DNA of 64,000 nucleotides from Taibaiella sp. (GTDB lineage Bacteria > Bacteroidota > Bacteroidia > Chitinophagales > Chitinophagaceae): contig JAIOYR010000001.1 of the NCBI GenBank assembly GCA_021740995.1, positions 1 through 64,000 on the forward strand. Direction: 5' to 3'. The translations under genes were made by a program, and so were the position numbers. This document shows, one piece after another, positions 34,997 to 42,987 of the stretch (positions are counted from its first letter, which is position 1; every line of letters starts with the position of its first letter). The notes beneath the pieces were generated by a model. That model was not told where the DNA came from. It ran no database searches and saw nothing but the letters and a program-made list of their open reading frames with translations.

Positions 34997-36046
34997 ATGA
35001 AGTTGTCGCAGTTTAAATTCGAATTACCATTAAATCTCATAGCGCAACATCCAGCTAAAAAACGCGACGAAAGCCGCCTTATGGTCATTCACCGCGACAC
35101 TGGCAAAATTGAGCACAAAGTTTTCAAAGACGTTCTAGGCTTCTTTCACGACAAGGATGTAATGATAGCCAATAACACCAAGGTGTTCCCTGCACGCCTT
35201 TATGGCCGCAAAGAAAAGACCGGTGCTAAAATTGAAGTGTTCCTGCTCCGTGAGCTCAACAAACCAAATCATCTTTGGGATGTGATAGTAGACCCTGCCC
35301 GTAAAATACGTGTGGGCAACAAACTCTACTTTGGCGAAAACGACGAACTGGTAGCAGAGGTAATAGACAATACCACATCCCGTGGCCGCACTATTCGCTT
35401 CCTGTTCGACGGTACAGACCAGGAGTTCCGCGGTATGCTGGACCTGTTGGGCGAAACACCCCTGCCTAAATACATCAAGCGCAAGCCTGAAGAAGAAGAT
35501 AAAGAGCGTTACCAGACAGTATATGCCAAGTACGAAGGTGCGGTGGCTGCCCCTACTGCCGGTATGCACTTCAGCCGTGAGCTTATCAAGCGTCTGGAGA
35601 TAGTAGGTGTTAAGTTTGCCGAAGTAACCCTGCATACGGGTCTTGGTACCTTCCGCCCTATAGAAGTAGAAGACCTCTCCAAGCACAAAATGGATGCCGA
35701 ATACTTCCGGGTTGATGACTATGCCGCTAATCTGGTAAACAAAGCCAAAATAGAAAAACGCCACATCTGCTCTATAGGCACCACTACCATGCGTGCCCTC
35801 GAAAGCTCTGTAACCGCACAGGGACTGCTGAAGCCCGAAGAAGGCTGGACGAATGTGTTCATCCACCCACCTTACAACTTCTCTATAGCAGACTCGCTCA
35901 TCACCAACTTTCACCTGCCCAAAACCAGCCTCATGATTATGGCTTGTGCATTTGCCGGCTACGACCTGATGATGACCGCTTACGAAACAGCAATCAAAGA
36001 AAAATACCGCTTCTTCAGCTATGGCGACGCCATGCTGGTGATATAG
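34997..36046 (+). CDS. queA: tRNA preQ1(34) S-adenosylmethionine ribosyltransferase-isomerase (QueA)
   Basis: Transfers and isomerises the ribosyl group of SAM onto preQ1 in tRNA wobble position 34, making epoxyqueuosine. At 349 residues it is the normal length. Characteristic blocks are '[20 protein letters not shown]', '[14 protein letters not shown]', '[13 protein letters not shown]', '[17 protein letters not shown]' and '[12 protein letters not shown]'. It is followed by a palindromic repeat and a clear terminator. Other queuosine genes are not in the window. Confidence 0.97.
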   Translation: MKLSQFKFELPLNLIAQHPAKKRDESRLMVIHRDTGKIEHKVFKDVLGFFHDKDVMIANNTKVFPARLYGRKEKTGAKIEVFLLRELNKPNHLWDVIVDPARKIRVGNKLYFGENDELVAEVIDNTTSRGRTIRFLFDGTDQEFRGMLDLLGETPLPKYIKRKPEEEDKERYQTVYAKYEGAVAAPTAGMHFSRELIKRLEIVGVKFAEVTLHTGLGTFRPIEVEDLSKHKMDAEYFRVDDYAANLVNKAKIEKRHICSIGTTTMRALESSVTAQGLLKPEEGWTNVFIHPPYNFSIADSLITNFHLPKTSLMIMACAFAGYDLMMTAYETAIKEKYRFFSYGDAMLVI

Positions 36047-36049
36047 TTG

Positions 36050-36102
36050 CCTCTCCCCGTCCCTCTCCCAAGGAGAGGGTGAGGTCGAATGAGCGCAGTA
36101 AA
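36050..36102 (+). repeat. CTCTCCC/GAGAGGG palindromic repeat, copy 1
   Basis: CCCTCTCC (36061-36068) and GGAGAGGG (36072-36079) form a perfect stem. The element begins CCTCTCCCC and ends GAATGAGCGCAGT (about 36087-36099). The same ending occurs in the copy at 46279-46350. A third, inverted copy is at 36195-36235. Confidence 0.7.
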
Positions 36103-36115
36103 ACAATATTTTTTT

Positions 36116-36150
36116 AGAACGCATTGGCATCGCCAATGCGTTCTGCTTTT
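36116..36150 (+). terminator. Rho-independent terminator after queA
   Basis: A perfect 13-base-pair stem AGAACGCATTGGC / GCCAATGCGTTCT with an ATC loop (36129-36131), then GCTTTTT. Confidence 0.88.
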
Positions 36151-36194
36151 TGTCAAGGTATCAATTGGAAATCAACGGCAATTGGCGAGTTGGA

Positions 36195-36235
36195 GATCAC
36201 CTCCCTCTCTTTTGGAGAGGGCTGGGGAGAGGCTT
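36195..36235 (-). repeat. CTCTCCC/GAGAGGG palindromic repeat, inverted copy
   Basis: Read on the minus strand it is CCTCTCCCCAGCCCTCTCC, then AAAAGAGAGGGAGGTGAT. This is the same layout as the copies at 36050 and 46279 but without the GAATGAGCGCAGT end. It abuts the lysA stop codon. Confidence 0.6.
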
Positions 36236-37442
36236 ACACCACCTGGTTCTTTAGCAGGTCTTCAAATACATCTGCCCTGCGTATCAGCCTTGCAGCCCCA
36301 TCCTGTATCATCACCTCTGCAGGCTTCAGACGCGAGTTGAAGTTGCTGCTCATCTCAAACCCATAAGCACCTGCATTCCTAAACACCAGAAAGTCGCCCT
36401 CGCGCACCTCGCTCAGCACCCTGTCCCAGGCAAATGTATCTGTCTCGCAGATATTGCCCACCACGGTGTAGATGCGCTTGGCACCATCAGGGTTGGATAT
36501 ATTGTCTATGCGGTGGTAAGAGTCGTAAAACATAGGGCGTATCAGGTGATTAAAGCCCGAGTTGACCCCCACAAAAACCGTAGCGGTTGTTTGTTTGATT
36601 ACATTGGCTTTCACTACAAAGTACCCGCATTCGCTCACTAAGTACTTACCCGGCTCAAACCATATTTCCAGCTTCCGGTTATACTCTTGCTCAAACTCTG
36701 TAGCAGCCTCGGCTACTTTGGCACCCAGCAGGTATACATCTGTTTCCTGCTCGTCCTCCTTGTAGGGTACCTTGAATCCGCTGCCCAGATCTATAAAGTC
36801 CAGATCCTTGAAGTGGGCTGCTATACCAAACATCACATCCAGCCCCTGCAGAAACACGCCTATGTCCTTTATCTCGCTTCCGGTGTGCATGTGCAGGCCA
36901 TGTACGTGCAGGCCCGTAGTCTTCACTATACGCTCTATATGGCGCAACTGGTGAATGGATATACCAAACTTACTGTCTATGTGCCCCGTAGATATTTTAT
37001 AATTGCCGCCTGCCACTATGTGCGGATTGATGCGGATACATACCGGATAAGAGCCCCCATATACATTGCCGAAGCGCTCCAGAATAGAGATGTTGTCTAT
37101 ATTGATGCGCACCCCCAGATCTACACATTGGGTTATTTCGGCAAAGTCTACACAGTTTGGGGTGAAGAGTATCTCCTGTGGTGCAAAACCCGCCAGCAGA
37201 CCAAGTTTCACCTCGTTGATGCTTACACAGTCCAGCAGACCGCCCAGGCTCTTTATGTACTTCAGTATGTTTACATTGGTCAGTGCCTTGCAGGCATAAA
37301 AGAACTTGGTAGGGTGCGCCTTAAAGGCGTCCGTAAGCTTGTTGTACCGCTCTGCTATCTGCTCGGCATGATACACATACACCGGTGAGCCATATTCATT
37401 GGCTACGGCTATCAGTTGTTCGTTGGTAAGTGGTTGAAACAT
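36234..37442 (-). CDS. lysA: Diaminopimelate decarboxylase (LysA)
   Basis: A PLP enzyme that decarboxylates meso-diaminopimelate to lysine. The protein has about 402 residues: an alanine-racemase-like barrel with the PLP lysine Lys52 in 'FFYACKALTNVNI', then 'GLHMHTGSEI', 'DLGSGFKVPY', 'EPGKYLVSECGYFVVKAN' (PLP phosphate region) and 'CETDTFAWDR' (active-site Cys-Glu) near the end. I chose the ATG at 37442, which gives the family N-terminus. The open frame continues upstream, but a -7 element sits directly before this ATG, predicting a leaderless message. Confidence 0.96.
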   Translation of the reverse strand: MFQPLTNEQLIAVANEYGSPVYVYHAEQIAERYNKLTDAFKAHPTKFFYACKALTNVNILKYIKSLGGLLDCVSINEVKLGLLAGFAPQEILFTPNCVDFAEITQCVDLGVRINIDNISILERFGNVYGGSYPVCIRINPHIVAGGNYKISTGHIDSKFGISIHQLRHIERIVKTTGLHVHGLHMHTGSEIKDIGVFLQGLDVMFGIAAHFKDLDFIDLGSGFKVPYKEDEQETDVYLLGAKVAEAATEFEQEYNRKLEIWFEPGKYLVSECGYFVVKANVIKQTTATVFVGVNSGFNHLIRPMFYDSYHRIDNISNPDGAKRIYTVVGNICETDTFAWDRVLSEVREGDFLVFRNAGAYGFEMSSNFNSRLKPAEVMIQDGAARLIRRADVFEDLLKNQVV

Positions 37443-37446
37443 GGCG

Positions 37447-37454
37447 CAAAAGTA
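37447..37454 (-). promoter_or_regulatory. Predicted -7 element of lysA
   Basis: The minus strand reads TACTTTTG, four bases before the ATG at 37442. Confidence 0.6.
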
Positions 37455-37574
37455 ACAGATAAACAGCAATGTCGGTAACAATAACGTAACAACTGGTTTT
37501 TGACATGTAGGGTGACAACAATAGGGCAACCACCGGCTGCCCTATTGTTGATATATAATAAAATATTTGGTTTA

Positions 37575-38966
37575 TTAGCTTGTTGGTCCGCTATCTACTA
37601 CAGATTCTAAACTGCTTTGTATGGTGGTAGATATATTGGAGAAGAAGTTGTAACCGGTAGCTGCTTCAATAGCATCGGTAGTGGTGCGGTACCAACCCCA
37701 TGTATGGCTGGTAACAGACTGCTGATTGGGCATGTCTACCGCTATAACACGGGTAGATGAAGTGACCCTGCTCACGTCATTGGTGCCTACCGGCAATACT
37801 ATTATCACCTTCCAGCATCGTGCCGGTACAGTGATGCTGCCGCCTGCAATTGTATTTGTAGTGCCGCCTTTAGAGCCGCTGCCACCCTGCCCGTAGCCAC
37901 CTGAAATTATATATAGTTCATTGCCCTCATCTATCAATGTGCGGCAATAGTTTTCCAGACTCACCCACGTATTTTGGTTCAACTGGGGTGCCTGTGGCAT
38001 GATGTTAGTCATTTTAAATGTAGCAGCATTATCGGTACTGTTCAGGTCACGGTCATCAGATGGGCACATGTGACCACGGTCGAAGCCGGTATTTGTGTAA
38101 TGCGAGGTAGATGCTTTGAAGTAACCTGATGGCAAAGTGGCATCTTGTGTAAAGCAGTCGCAACGGGTAGCGCTTCCTTTCCAGGCCGGGCTCAGGTGCC
38201 AGCTCACCCAGTTGGCAGTGCCTCTCGAGTTGTTGTAAGAAAGGGCAAATTGTGTTTTTACCAGCAGGTAATTGTTTGTATTGCCTGTACTGGTGGTAGC
38301 CCCACTTGGGTTGCCCATTGCCATATTATCGTCCTGTGTGGGGGTGCCGCCGCCGGTGAGGTTGTCGGTGATGCTGAAATCATCTATGTTCAGCCTGCCG
38401 CCACTCAGTTTGCGCAACTGGAACCTTACTGTTCCGTGGATATCCATAGAAAAAGTAGCAGTAGCAAGCGTGGTAGATGATGTGGTGATGGTGCTGCCGG
38501 TTTGCGTCCAGGTGCTGCCGCTGTTGGTAGAATACCAAAGACCCCAGGTAGACGAACCATCGGAACCATACTTGGCATGTTTGATGCTTACCTCATATGC
38601 GCCATCATTATTGTTGAACTTCATGGTTAACTTACCTGTATTCTGCATTCTTACAGACTTGGATCCGTTTTTACGGTCGCTGGTAGTGCTGCCTATCAAT
38701 GCGTCATCAAGGTTCCACAAGCCTGTAGATAATGTAACATCAGCAGCGGCATAAGCACCCTTGCTGCCCGATTCAAATGTTTCGGGAAAACCTGAATATA
38801 CCGCACGTGCAGCCAAAATACCCGTTGTGCCGCCTGCAATGTGGGCAGTGTCGGAGGTGGTGGTTGTTTGCTGAGGTACAGGCTGCGGTAGGTTTTTGGC
38901 CTTACGGCAATTGCTGAAAACGGTCATGCCGAGTAGCGTAATGATGAGTAGTGCGTGCTTTTTCAT
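37575..38966 (-). CDS. Secreted DNA/RNA non-specific endonuclease (NUC1 family) lipoprotein
   Basis: A 463-residue exported nuclease. A lipoprotein signal (Phe-Ser-Asn-Cys) is followed by a Thr-rich linker. A beta-sandwich (about 65-205) contains 'YEVSIKHAKYGSDGSSTWGLWYSTNSG' in part and 'GGRLNIDDFSI', a carbohydrate-binding or fibronectin-like accessory module. The nuclease domain has the Asp-Arg-Gly-His motif at about 296-299 ('TGFDRGHMCPSDDR') and the metal-binding Asn in 'PQLNQNTWVSLENYCR'. It probably degrades extracellular nucleic acids for nutrition or biofilm turnover. I chose the ATG at 38966. The nuclease is not part of the neighbouring R-M island, as its GC content follows the host. 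Confidence 0.92.
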   Translation of the reverse strand: MKKHALLIITLLGMTVFSNCRKAKNLPQPVPQQTTTTSDTAHIAGGTTGILAARAVYSGFPETFESGSKGAYAAADVTLSTGLWNLDDALIGSTTSDRKNGSKSVRMQNTGKLTMKFNNNDGAYEVSIKHAKYGSDGSSTWGLWYSTNSGSTWTQTGSTITTSSTTLATATFSMDIHGTVRFQLRKLSGGRLNIDDFSITDNLTGGGTPTQDDNMAMGNPSGATTSTGNTNNYLLVKTQFALSYNNSRGTANWVSWHLSPAWKGSATRCDCFTQDATLPSGYFKASTSHYTNTGFDRGHMCPSDDRDLNSTDNAATFKMTNIMPQAPQLNQNTWVSLENYCRTLIDEGNELYIISGGYGQGGSGSKGGTTNTIAGGSITVPARCWKVIIVLPVGTNDVSRVTSSTRVIAVDMPNQQSVTSHTWGWYRTTTDAIEAATGYNFFSNISTTIQSSLESVVDSGPTS

Positions 38967-39084
38967 GTATATTTTGTTTCTGCAATAATACAATAGCTGC
39001 CATCCGTAAAAGACATTACAGAATTACCAAAATATCAACAAAATGTTAATGAAGGTTTGGGCGTCTTAACGAATACTGCGATCT

Positions 39085-39189
39085 GTCCTCGGTGGGTCTT
39101 TGCCCTTTGCTAGACCCACCGACACCTGCCTACCGCAGGCAGGTGTCGGCGAATCAATCGCAGAAAAAGCGGTGATACTTACCGAGGAC
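39085..39189. repeat. Composite palindromic element at left edge of R-M island
   Basis: Three inverted repeats are stacked. An outer GTCCTCGGT (39085-39093) pairs with ACCGAGGAC (39181-39189). GGTGGGTCT (39091-39099) pairs with AGACCCACC (39112-39120). GACACCTGCCT (39121-39131) pairs with AGGCAGGTGTC (39137-39147). Together they could fold into a cloverleaf-like cruciform. The third stem belongs to the CCTGCCT/AGGCAGG family present at 30984, 42655 and 45019. Confidence 0.7.
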
Positions 39190-39200
39190 GGAAATTTTTC

Positions 39201-39231
39201 TTGTAGATTATAAGTATCATTGCTATATTTG
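39201..39231 (+). promoter_or_regulatory. Predicted promoter of the methyltransferase gene
   Basis: TTG at 39201-39203 and TATATTTG at 39224-39231 are 20 bases apart. The expected transcription start (about 39235-39237) is downstream of the GTG at 39233, which is why the ATG at 39257 is preferred as start codon. Confidence 0.6.
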
Positions 39232-39256
39232 CGTGATACAAAATTTGTTAGTTGGC

Positions 39257-40996
39257 ATGTTGGCGAAAGAAATTAAAAGTTCAAATAAAATATCTTTATT
39301 TCTCGATAGAGTATTGTATGGGCAATCAAATTTTGAAAAACAATTAAATAAAATTGTTAGAAAGCAGAATGGGGTTTTTTTAACAAACTCAATGGAAATA
39401 GTCGAAAACATTTTAGATGTTGTCGACATCAATTCTGACGTTTTTGACAAACGAATACTTGAGCCTTCTTGTGGTCAAGGAATTTTTATTTTAAAGTTAA
39501 TATCTGATATTTATCGTGGTTTTCCAGACGAAAAACGTATCGCGAACTTTATCTCAAATAATATTTTCTTTGTAGACATAGACAAGGAAATGATAGATAA
39601 AACAATTAACAATATAAAACTATTATATAATTATTTATTTGATACTGAATATTGTGGTTCTTTTAACTCCATAACTTGGGATTTCACAGATAAAAACGCA
39701 CCAAATATTTCATTATTTGATCAACAAAAAATAACTCCTTTTACTTTGCTCTACGATTCGTTTGATTATGTAATTGGTAATCCACCCTATGTAACTCTAT
39801 ATGGTCGCAGAGATAAAAAAGAGAATGAGGAACAAAGAGTAAATTATTTAAGAAATTATAGTCAATTTCCTGACTCTGTAAAAAATGGAAAGTTAAATCT
39901 TGTAATGCTATTCATTGAACACTCACTAGATTTTCTAAAGGACAATGGAAAGTTAAGTTTTATTATTGATGTTTCATTTTTTGAAACTGCGTATGAATTC
40001 ACAAGAAAATACTTGTTGGAAAAAACTAAAATTGAAGAACTTCATATTAACATAAAAGACTTCGATGTAGCAAGCGGACAAGTTATAATAAAAGTTGCCA
40101 AGTCTTCTGGGTCAAAAGACAATGAAGTAAAAATCCAAGATCATAAAACACAGAAATGTTATTATATTTCCCAAGCTAGTTGGCTAAACAAAAATGACGA
40201 ATATAAATTTAGGTATAATGGGTGTTCTATTTCAAAAACAATTATAGATAAGATAAATCGCAAAGGCGATAAAACTTTGTTAGAGTTATACCCAAATAAA
40301 AATTTAAGGACTTGCGTTATGCTTCTTGACATGGAAGACAAGTTTGTTTTTAATGAATATGCAGGATTAGAGGAGAAACTTATTTACCCGTATTATCAGG
40401 GGTCGAAAGCACTTTCTGAAAAATTCGGAAATTTGAGTTTTAATAAATATTTCTATTACAATAAACCTCTTCAAGATTTAATCAATGATGAATTAAAAAT
40501 ACAACTTGAAAGAGAAGGGGTGAAAAACAAGAAACGTTTAGGGCTAGGTAAGCAGTTGGTTTATGACAACCCTAAACTTTATATTAGGCAATCAGCAAAG
40601 GAAATTATTGCAACTATTGATCTAAATAGAAGTTCCGCAAATAATAGTTTGTACGTTTTTTCATTGGGAGACAATACTCAAGAAGCAAATAATTTATTAT
40701 ATTTCATTTGCGGATTGCTAAACTCTGATTTGATTACATATTACGCGCAGCAAATGAATATCATAAGGTTTTCACAGGGGAAACAACCACAAATAAAAAT
40801 AGGAGACCTAGGAACTATTTTTATACCCAATGATAAACATCTGCAAAATAAAATTTCAATATTGTGTCAGTCACTATATCGAATTCCATCATCAAAAGAG
40901 CAAACAATTGCAGAGATTAATTCAATTCTATATGATTATTATCAACTTGAAAGTTCAGAAATTGACAACGTTTTGAATAGCATTAAAGTCTTTTGA
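39257..40996 (+). CDS. Type II N6-adenine DNA methyltransferase (R-M)
   Basis: A protein of about 579 residues. SAM-binding motif I is 'LEPSCGQGIFIL' (about 68-79). The catalytic motif IV 'VIGNPPYVTLYG' (Asn-Pro-Pro-Tyr at about 175-178) identifies an amino-methylating enzyme acting on adenine (or N4-cytosine), similar to the TaqI/Eco57I gamma-class. A C-terminal target-recognition-like region (about 330-520) follows. It protects host DNA from the endonuclease encoded convergently. The genes' 3' ends overlap by 14 bases (40983-40996). The base composition is strikingly AT-rich: 15 G/C in 60 bases at 39301-39360, versus 31 of 60 at 38041-38100. The start could be GTG at 39233. Confidence 0.9.
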   Translation: MLAKEIKSSNKISLFLDRVLYGQSNFEKQLNKIVRKQNGVFLTNSMEIVENILDVVDINSDVFDKRILEPSCGQGIFILKLISDIYRGFPDEKRIANFISNNIFFVDIDKEMIDKTINNIKLLYNYLFDTEYCGSFNSITWDFTDKNAPNISLFDQQKITPFTLLYDSFDYVIGNPPYVTLYGRRDKKENEEQRVNYLRNYSQFPDSVKNGKLNLVMLFIEHSLDFLKDNGKLSFIIDVSFFETAYEFTRKYLLEKTKIEELHINIKDFDVASGQVIIKVAKSSGSKDNEVKIQDHKTQKCYYISQASWLNKNDEYKFRYNGCSISKTIIDKINRKGDKTLLELYPNKNLRTCVMLLDMEDKFVFNEYAGLEEKLIYPYYQGSKALSEKFGNLSFNKYFYYNKPLQDLINDELKIQLEREGVKNKKRLGLGKQLVYDNPKLYIRQSAKEIIATIDLNRSSANNSLYVFSLGDNTQEANNLLYFICGLLNSDLITYYAQQMNIIRFSQGKQPQIKIGDLGTIFIPNDKHLQNKISILCQSLYRIPSSKEQTIAEINSILYDYYQLESSEIDNVLNSIKVF

Positions 40997-41720
40997 TTTT
41001 TTCTTCTTGTTCCTTATTTAGTAGTTTCAACTTTTCGATTGTAATTTCTCCTTGACCCACAGTTTTCTGTTTCAGTATCCCGGTCTTGAAATTTTCCAAT
41101 TCTTGCGCTGCTTTCTTCAATTTTCTTTCATTTGATTCAATTTTCTTTTTTAGCAAGAAATCTAAAAATTCTTCTCTTGATCTAATTTCGGGTTCAGCGA
41201 ATCCATTTACTTGCATTTGATTCGCAGGAGTTATTCGCATTGAAGAATTTACATTTTTCAAGAAATATGTTTTCACGAATTTGTCATTATGTTTGACAAA
41301 TTCTAAGCCATGATCCAATCCTCTATAATATACAAGAGTATAAGCTAAATAAAAGAACCCACTTTGCATTAATGTAATAACCTTATCTGGTGTCCCGCTA
41401 TCGGGGTTAGTATCATCGTTTTCTATGTTTACCGCTTTAAAATCAATCCAAATTAATTCTCTATGTCCTTGATACTCAAAAACAGTTTGAATATCAAAAG
41501 GATTCTTGGTCTTACCGATAGGAGAAGCTAAAGACTCTTTAAAATATTGATGATTGTGTGTCATTTCGACAAATTTATTTTCAAGATATTTACTTATGCC
41601 ATCTCCAACACGTTCGCCTCTCTTTACAGCAATACCTAAGTTAGGATTAGCGTTGATAATACTTCCAATCACTTCATCAATATTATTTGTGATCAGCGTT
41701 TCAAATTCTTGAATGTCCAT
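40983..41720 (-). CDS. Putative type II restriction endonuclease (PD-(D/E)xK)
   Basis: A 245-residue protein next to the methylase and controller genes. The region 'NPFDIQTVFEYQGHRE' followed by 'LIWIDFKAVNIEN' contains Pro-Phe-Asp and, 16 residues later, Asp-Phe-Lys. This fits the PD-x(n)-(D/E)xK nuclease signature. The C-terminal 60 residues are a charged coiled-coil ('SNERKLKKAAQELENF'). Cleavage specificity cannot be inferred. It follows the controller gene by 2 bases, so both are made from one transcript, and converges with the methylase gene. Confidence 0.75.
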   Translation of the reverse strand: MDIQEFETLITNNIDEVIGSIINANPNLGIAVKRGERVGDGISKYLENKFVEMTHNHQYFKESLASPIGKTKNPFDIQTVFEYQGHRELIWIDFKAVNIENDDTNPDSGTPDKVITLMQSGFFYLAYTLVYYRGLDHGLEFVKHNDKFVKTYFLKNVNSSMRITPANQMQVNGFAEPEIRSREEFLDFLLKKKIESNERKLKKAAQELENFKTGILKQKTVGQGEITIEKLKLLNKEQEEKIKRL

Positions 41721-41722
41721 AG

Positions 41723-41941
41723 CTACTTGAATATATTAAAATTAAAAAATTCGTAAACAGATATATCAAGTGCTTTGGCAATTTTCTCAATATTTGCAAC
41801 GGAAACGTTTCTTTTTCCCTGTTCAATACTTGCAATATAAGTTCGGTCGAGTTCGCAAAGAAAAGAGAACTTTTCCTGGCTAAGTCCCTTTTCAGTTCTT
41901 AGTTCTTTTAACCGACTGCCAATTTTTACTCTAATGTCCAC
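41723..41941 (-). CDS. XRE-family controller (C) protein of the R-M system
   Basis: A 72-residue single-domain helix-turn-helix protein: 'IGSRLKELRTEKGLSQEKFS' then 'LDRTYIASIEQGKRNVSV' and a dimerisation helix. This is the size and pattern of C proteins that time endonuclease expression after R-M transfer. The frame has no ATG. I chose GTG at 41941 because it follows a near-consensus -7 box (AATCTTTG at 41947-41954 on the minus strand). TTG at 41977 would lie inside the operator-like repeats. It precedes the endonuclease gene by 2 bases. Confidence 0.82.
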   Translation of the reverse strand: MDIRVKIGSRLKELRTEKGLSQEKFSFLCELDRTYIASIEQGKRNVSVANIEKIAKALDISVYEFFNFNIFK

Positions 41942-41943
41942 GA

Positions 41944-41994
41944 CTACAAAGATTAATTTTTGTAGCTTATCATACAACGGACTATAAGTATAGT
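41944..41994 (-). promoter_or_regulatory. Candidate C-protein operators (two inverted repeats)
   Basis: CTACAAA (41944-41950) pairs with TTTGTAG (41959-41965) across 8 bases. ACTATA (41981-41986) pairs with TATAGT (41989-41994) across 2 bases. Both lie just upstream of the controller gene, where C-boxes are found in other C-regulated systems. Confidence 0.5.
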
Positions 41995-42064
41995 GGCTAA
42001 TTATCTTAAGTACCTAAAGCAATAATGATGAAAGTATGACAGTAAGCATTCCAATGTAATGGCA

Positions 42065-42453
42065 GCATTTTCGTCGGTTCTTATGTACATAGACTGTCGG
42101 AAATAGTCGGAAACTGTTCAGCAATTGCAGGGGTGGAGTGTGCTATTAGGGCATTTGTAGGTGAGGTGGCCCGTAGGTGTGGCACACTTCCAAAGTGTGC
42201 CACACCTGAGTACAGAAGCTCGGAAATTCCCAAACCGGAAAATCGACCCCATAAAACCCTTGAAATCATTTACTGGCAAGCATTTTCGCAGGTTCTTATT
42301 TACAAACTCTGTCGGAAAAAGTCGGAAACTGTTCAGCAACCGCAGGGGTGTAGTGGGCGATAAGGTCAGTTGTAGCTGAGGTGGTCTGGAGGTGTGGCAC
42401 ACTTCCATCGACCGCCAAAGTTCATCCGACGGCGGTCAAAGTGTGCCACACCT
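42065..42453. repeat. Two tandem ~215-base repeats with hairpins
   Basis: Unit 1 starts at 42065 and unit 2 at 42280, both with GCATTTTCG, then GGTTCTTAT, TGTCGGAAA and GTCGGAAACTGTTCAGCAA. Each ends in a hairpin AGGTGTGGCACACTT / AAGTGTGCCACACCT (42175-42207 and 42390-42453). In unit 2 the 3-base loop is replaced by a 34-base insert that is itself a smaller inverted repeat, GACCGCC (42410-42416) with GGCGGTC (42431-42437). No protein is supported. Confidence 0.8.
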
Positions 42454-42482
42454 AAGCAGCGGCTCCACTAACAGAGCGGATA

Positions 42483-42681
42483 GTCATTGCGAAGGGTTGC
42501 GTGTGGCCTTGGTGCGTAGGCGCAAGCCTGTGGCCTGTCTGCCGGTTTAGGTAGGCAATCTTGCGTATTGTGAGCTGTGTAACGTGAAGAGAAAACTCAT
42601 GTATAGCGAGATTGCCACACCCCGTCGCCCACGCACAGGCTGCCCATGGGGTTCGCCTGCCTACCGCAGGCAGGCAATGAC
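42483..42681. repeat. GTCATTGC...GCAATGAC bounded repeat element
   Basis: GTCATTGC (42483-42490) and GCAATGAC (42674-42681) bound a 199-base element. It also contains GCGAGATTGCC (about 42606) and the palindrome GCCTGCCT-ACCGC-AGGCAGGC (42655-42675). Elements bounded this way are common as non-coding dispersed repeats in many bacterial genomes. Confidence 0.65.
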
Positions 42682-42987
42682 TGCTTTAGTAAAAGTTGCT
42701 GATCACCCGCTCATTTGATTCTCCCATGAGAGAAAATAGTGGGCCTGTCGACCGAAGTGCAATGTAGGTGGGAGAAAAGTGGGAGATTTTATCCCTGTAC
42801 CAACTAATCAAAGCATTGATAATCAATACGATAATAGAGAATACCCACCCGGGAGTTTTTTCGTAAACAGGGCAGGAGTTTTACTTCGGGGCTAACGGCT
42901 CCCATCGAAATTTGTGGATAACTTCCTACGTCTTTGGCTGCAATCAGCAGTTATTTGCCCAACTTTGTAAACAAAATCACCACTACC
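42682..42987. other. Non-coding stretch before GNAT gene
   Basis: I see nothing functional here beyond repeated GGGAG(A/T) motifs, for example GTGGGAGAAAAGTGGGAGA near 42769, and the short leader of the GNAT gene. It probably belongs to the repeat-rich border of the restriction-modification island. Confidence 0.4.

Noticed and set aside
35135-36136. A 333-codon open frame opposite queA
   Set aside because: queA is complete and unambiguous; the opposite frame has biased, non-protein-like composition.
37575-38966. Nuclease as part of the restriction island
   Set aside because: Its composition and signal peptide are those of the host's secreted proteins; the island starts after the composite palindrome.
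39233-39256. GTG 39233 as methylase start
   Set aside because: It would lie upstream of the predicted transcription start; the ATG at 39257 is preferred, though not proven.
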